From the NCBI GenBank assembly GCA_944393175.1, contig CALXZH010000012.1:62001-126000 (forward strand): DNA of 64,000 nucleotides, given 5' to 3'. The notes under the pieces are model-generated. The model did not search any database and was not told the DNA's origin. It worked only from the letters and a program-made list of their open reading frames with translations. The stretch comes from an uncultured Alphaproteobacteria bacterium. Lineage in GTDB: Bacteria; Pseudomonadota; Alphaproteobacteria; RF32; CAG-239. The position numbers and the translations under genes are program-made. Positions within the stretch are counted from its first letter, which is position 1, and each line of letters begins with the position of its first letter. Shown here one piece after another: positions 63,394-64,000 of this stretch.

Positions 63394-64000
63394 TTAGCGG
63401 CGATCGCCAAATAATCTTAACAAAGCCAAGAACAGGTTGATGAAGTCCATATACAAGGCTAAGGCACCGGAGATGGCTTTGCGTGAGGACAAATCGCTCG
63501 TGTCGCTTTCGGCATAAATTTCACGTATCTTTTGTGTATCATAAGCGGTGAGACCCGTGAAAACGATAACACTCAAAATTGACAAGGCAAAATCCAGACC
63601 GCTGCTTTTCAAAAAGATGTTTACCAAGCTGGCGATGATAATGCCCCACAAGCCCATAATCATAAATGAGCCCATTGAGGTTAGGTCTTTACGAGTGGTG
63701 TAGCCGTAAATGCTCATGCCGCCAAAAGTGGCCGCAGTTACCAAAAAGATGCGGGTAACACTGGCACCGGTATAAGCCAACAAAACCGGGGTTAAGGCAA
63801 CGCCCATTAATGCGGCATAGCCCCAATATACGCCTTGAACTTGTGCCAGTGAGCCACGATTTAGAACCCAACCAAAGGCAAATACCATAATAAATGGTGC
63901 CAAAATAGCCAACCAGCCTAAACCGGATAAGCCGACGGCACCGTTGGCACTAATTGTGAAAAACAATTTTAAAAGAGCCGGGGTGTTCATGATGATATAT
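63394..64000 (-). CDS. Bax inhibitor-1/YccA family membrane protein (5' end outside window)
   Basis: At least 201 residues visible; the frame is open to the right edge, and family members have about 40 further N-terminal residues, so the internal ATG at 63990 is probably not the start. Six or seven spans; TRIFLVTAATFGGMSIYGYTTRKDL and VFTGLTAYDTQKIREIYAE are BI-1 signatures with the C-terminal aspartates linked to proton/calcium leak. Membrane protein quality or ion homeostasis role inferred from family. Confidence 0.9.
   Translation of the reverse strand, partial: YIIMNTPALLKLFFTISANGAVGLSGLGWLAILAPFIMVFAFGWVLNRGSLAQVQGVYWGYAALMGVALTPVLLAYTGASVTRIFLVTAATFGGMSIYGYTTRKDLTSMGSFMIMGLWGIIIASLVNIFLKSSGLDFALSILSVIVFTGLTAYDTQKIREIYAESDTSDLSSRKAISGALALYMDFINLFLALLRLFGDRR

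Overview
The window reads as chromosomal DNA from an AT-rich, probably host-associated alphaproteobacterium. Pointers are the DUF2336, DUF2333, DUF3576 and IalB-type proteins, the gene order rpmH-rnpA-yidD-yidC-engB, the CTTG-N18 heat-shock promoters, and a GT23-like sugar transferase. No rRNA is present, so the lineage is inferred from gene content only.

Layout. 1-5.3 kb: rod-shape operon mreB(partial)-mreC-mreD-mrdA-rodA closed by a terminator. 5.3-14.6 kb, minus strand: a charged low-complexity protein, glyoxalase II, a GAF/HD-GYP signalling protein, a DUF2336 protein, then the murJ-DUF2333-nifU-bax run. 14.7-25.6 kb: a small protein with a near-consensus promoter, typA, an adenosine-kinase-like enzyme, a ferredoxin, htpG, a prepilin peptidase, a NavBac-like channel, groES-groEL and a TM2 protein. 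26.3-32.6 kb: a tRNA-Gly(GCC) gene carrying a 6.2-kb integrated element. The element has 17-bp att repeats, a tyrosine integrase with 13-bp-spaced arm sites, a serine resolvase with a res-like site, an HUH-type Rep, a TRL-like lipoprotein, and a membrane-anchored Mrr nuclease with ankyrin repeats. 32.9-36.9 kb: GT23-like transferase, outer-membrane protein, nitroreductase, tRNA-Ser(CGA) with duplicated trailers, and a SLOG gene preceded by two tandem structured RNAs. 37-41.5 kb: MacA-MacB-TolC-type efflux operon. 41.5-49.1 kb: a redox/export cluster (secreted flavodoxin, Tat-signal aldo-keto reductase, TatC, TatA, membrane polyferredoxin) plus unusual membrane and TPR proteins. 49-59 kb: rsmB, leuS-lptE-holA, cca, ialB, rlmN. 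59-64 kb: a lipoprotein with a structured leader, then engB-yidC-yidD-rnpA-rpmH and a BI-1 family gene cut by the window edge.

Two RNA-level signals are the best novelty candidates. (1) At 36.2-36.9 kb two tandem copies share an identical 105-nt core. Their flanking arms differ almost completely in sequence but stay self-complementary, and each copy has its own TTGTAA-N17-TATAGT promoter. (2) Two unrelated lipoprotein genes (29.3 kb inside the element, 59.7 kb in the chromosome) share a leader whose alternative helices can form a core stem, a terminator, or a duplex hiding the ribosome-binding site; the arms covary between the copies, and a truncated third copy follows engB.

Functions come from motif recognition by eye; no database or folding program was run.
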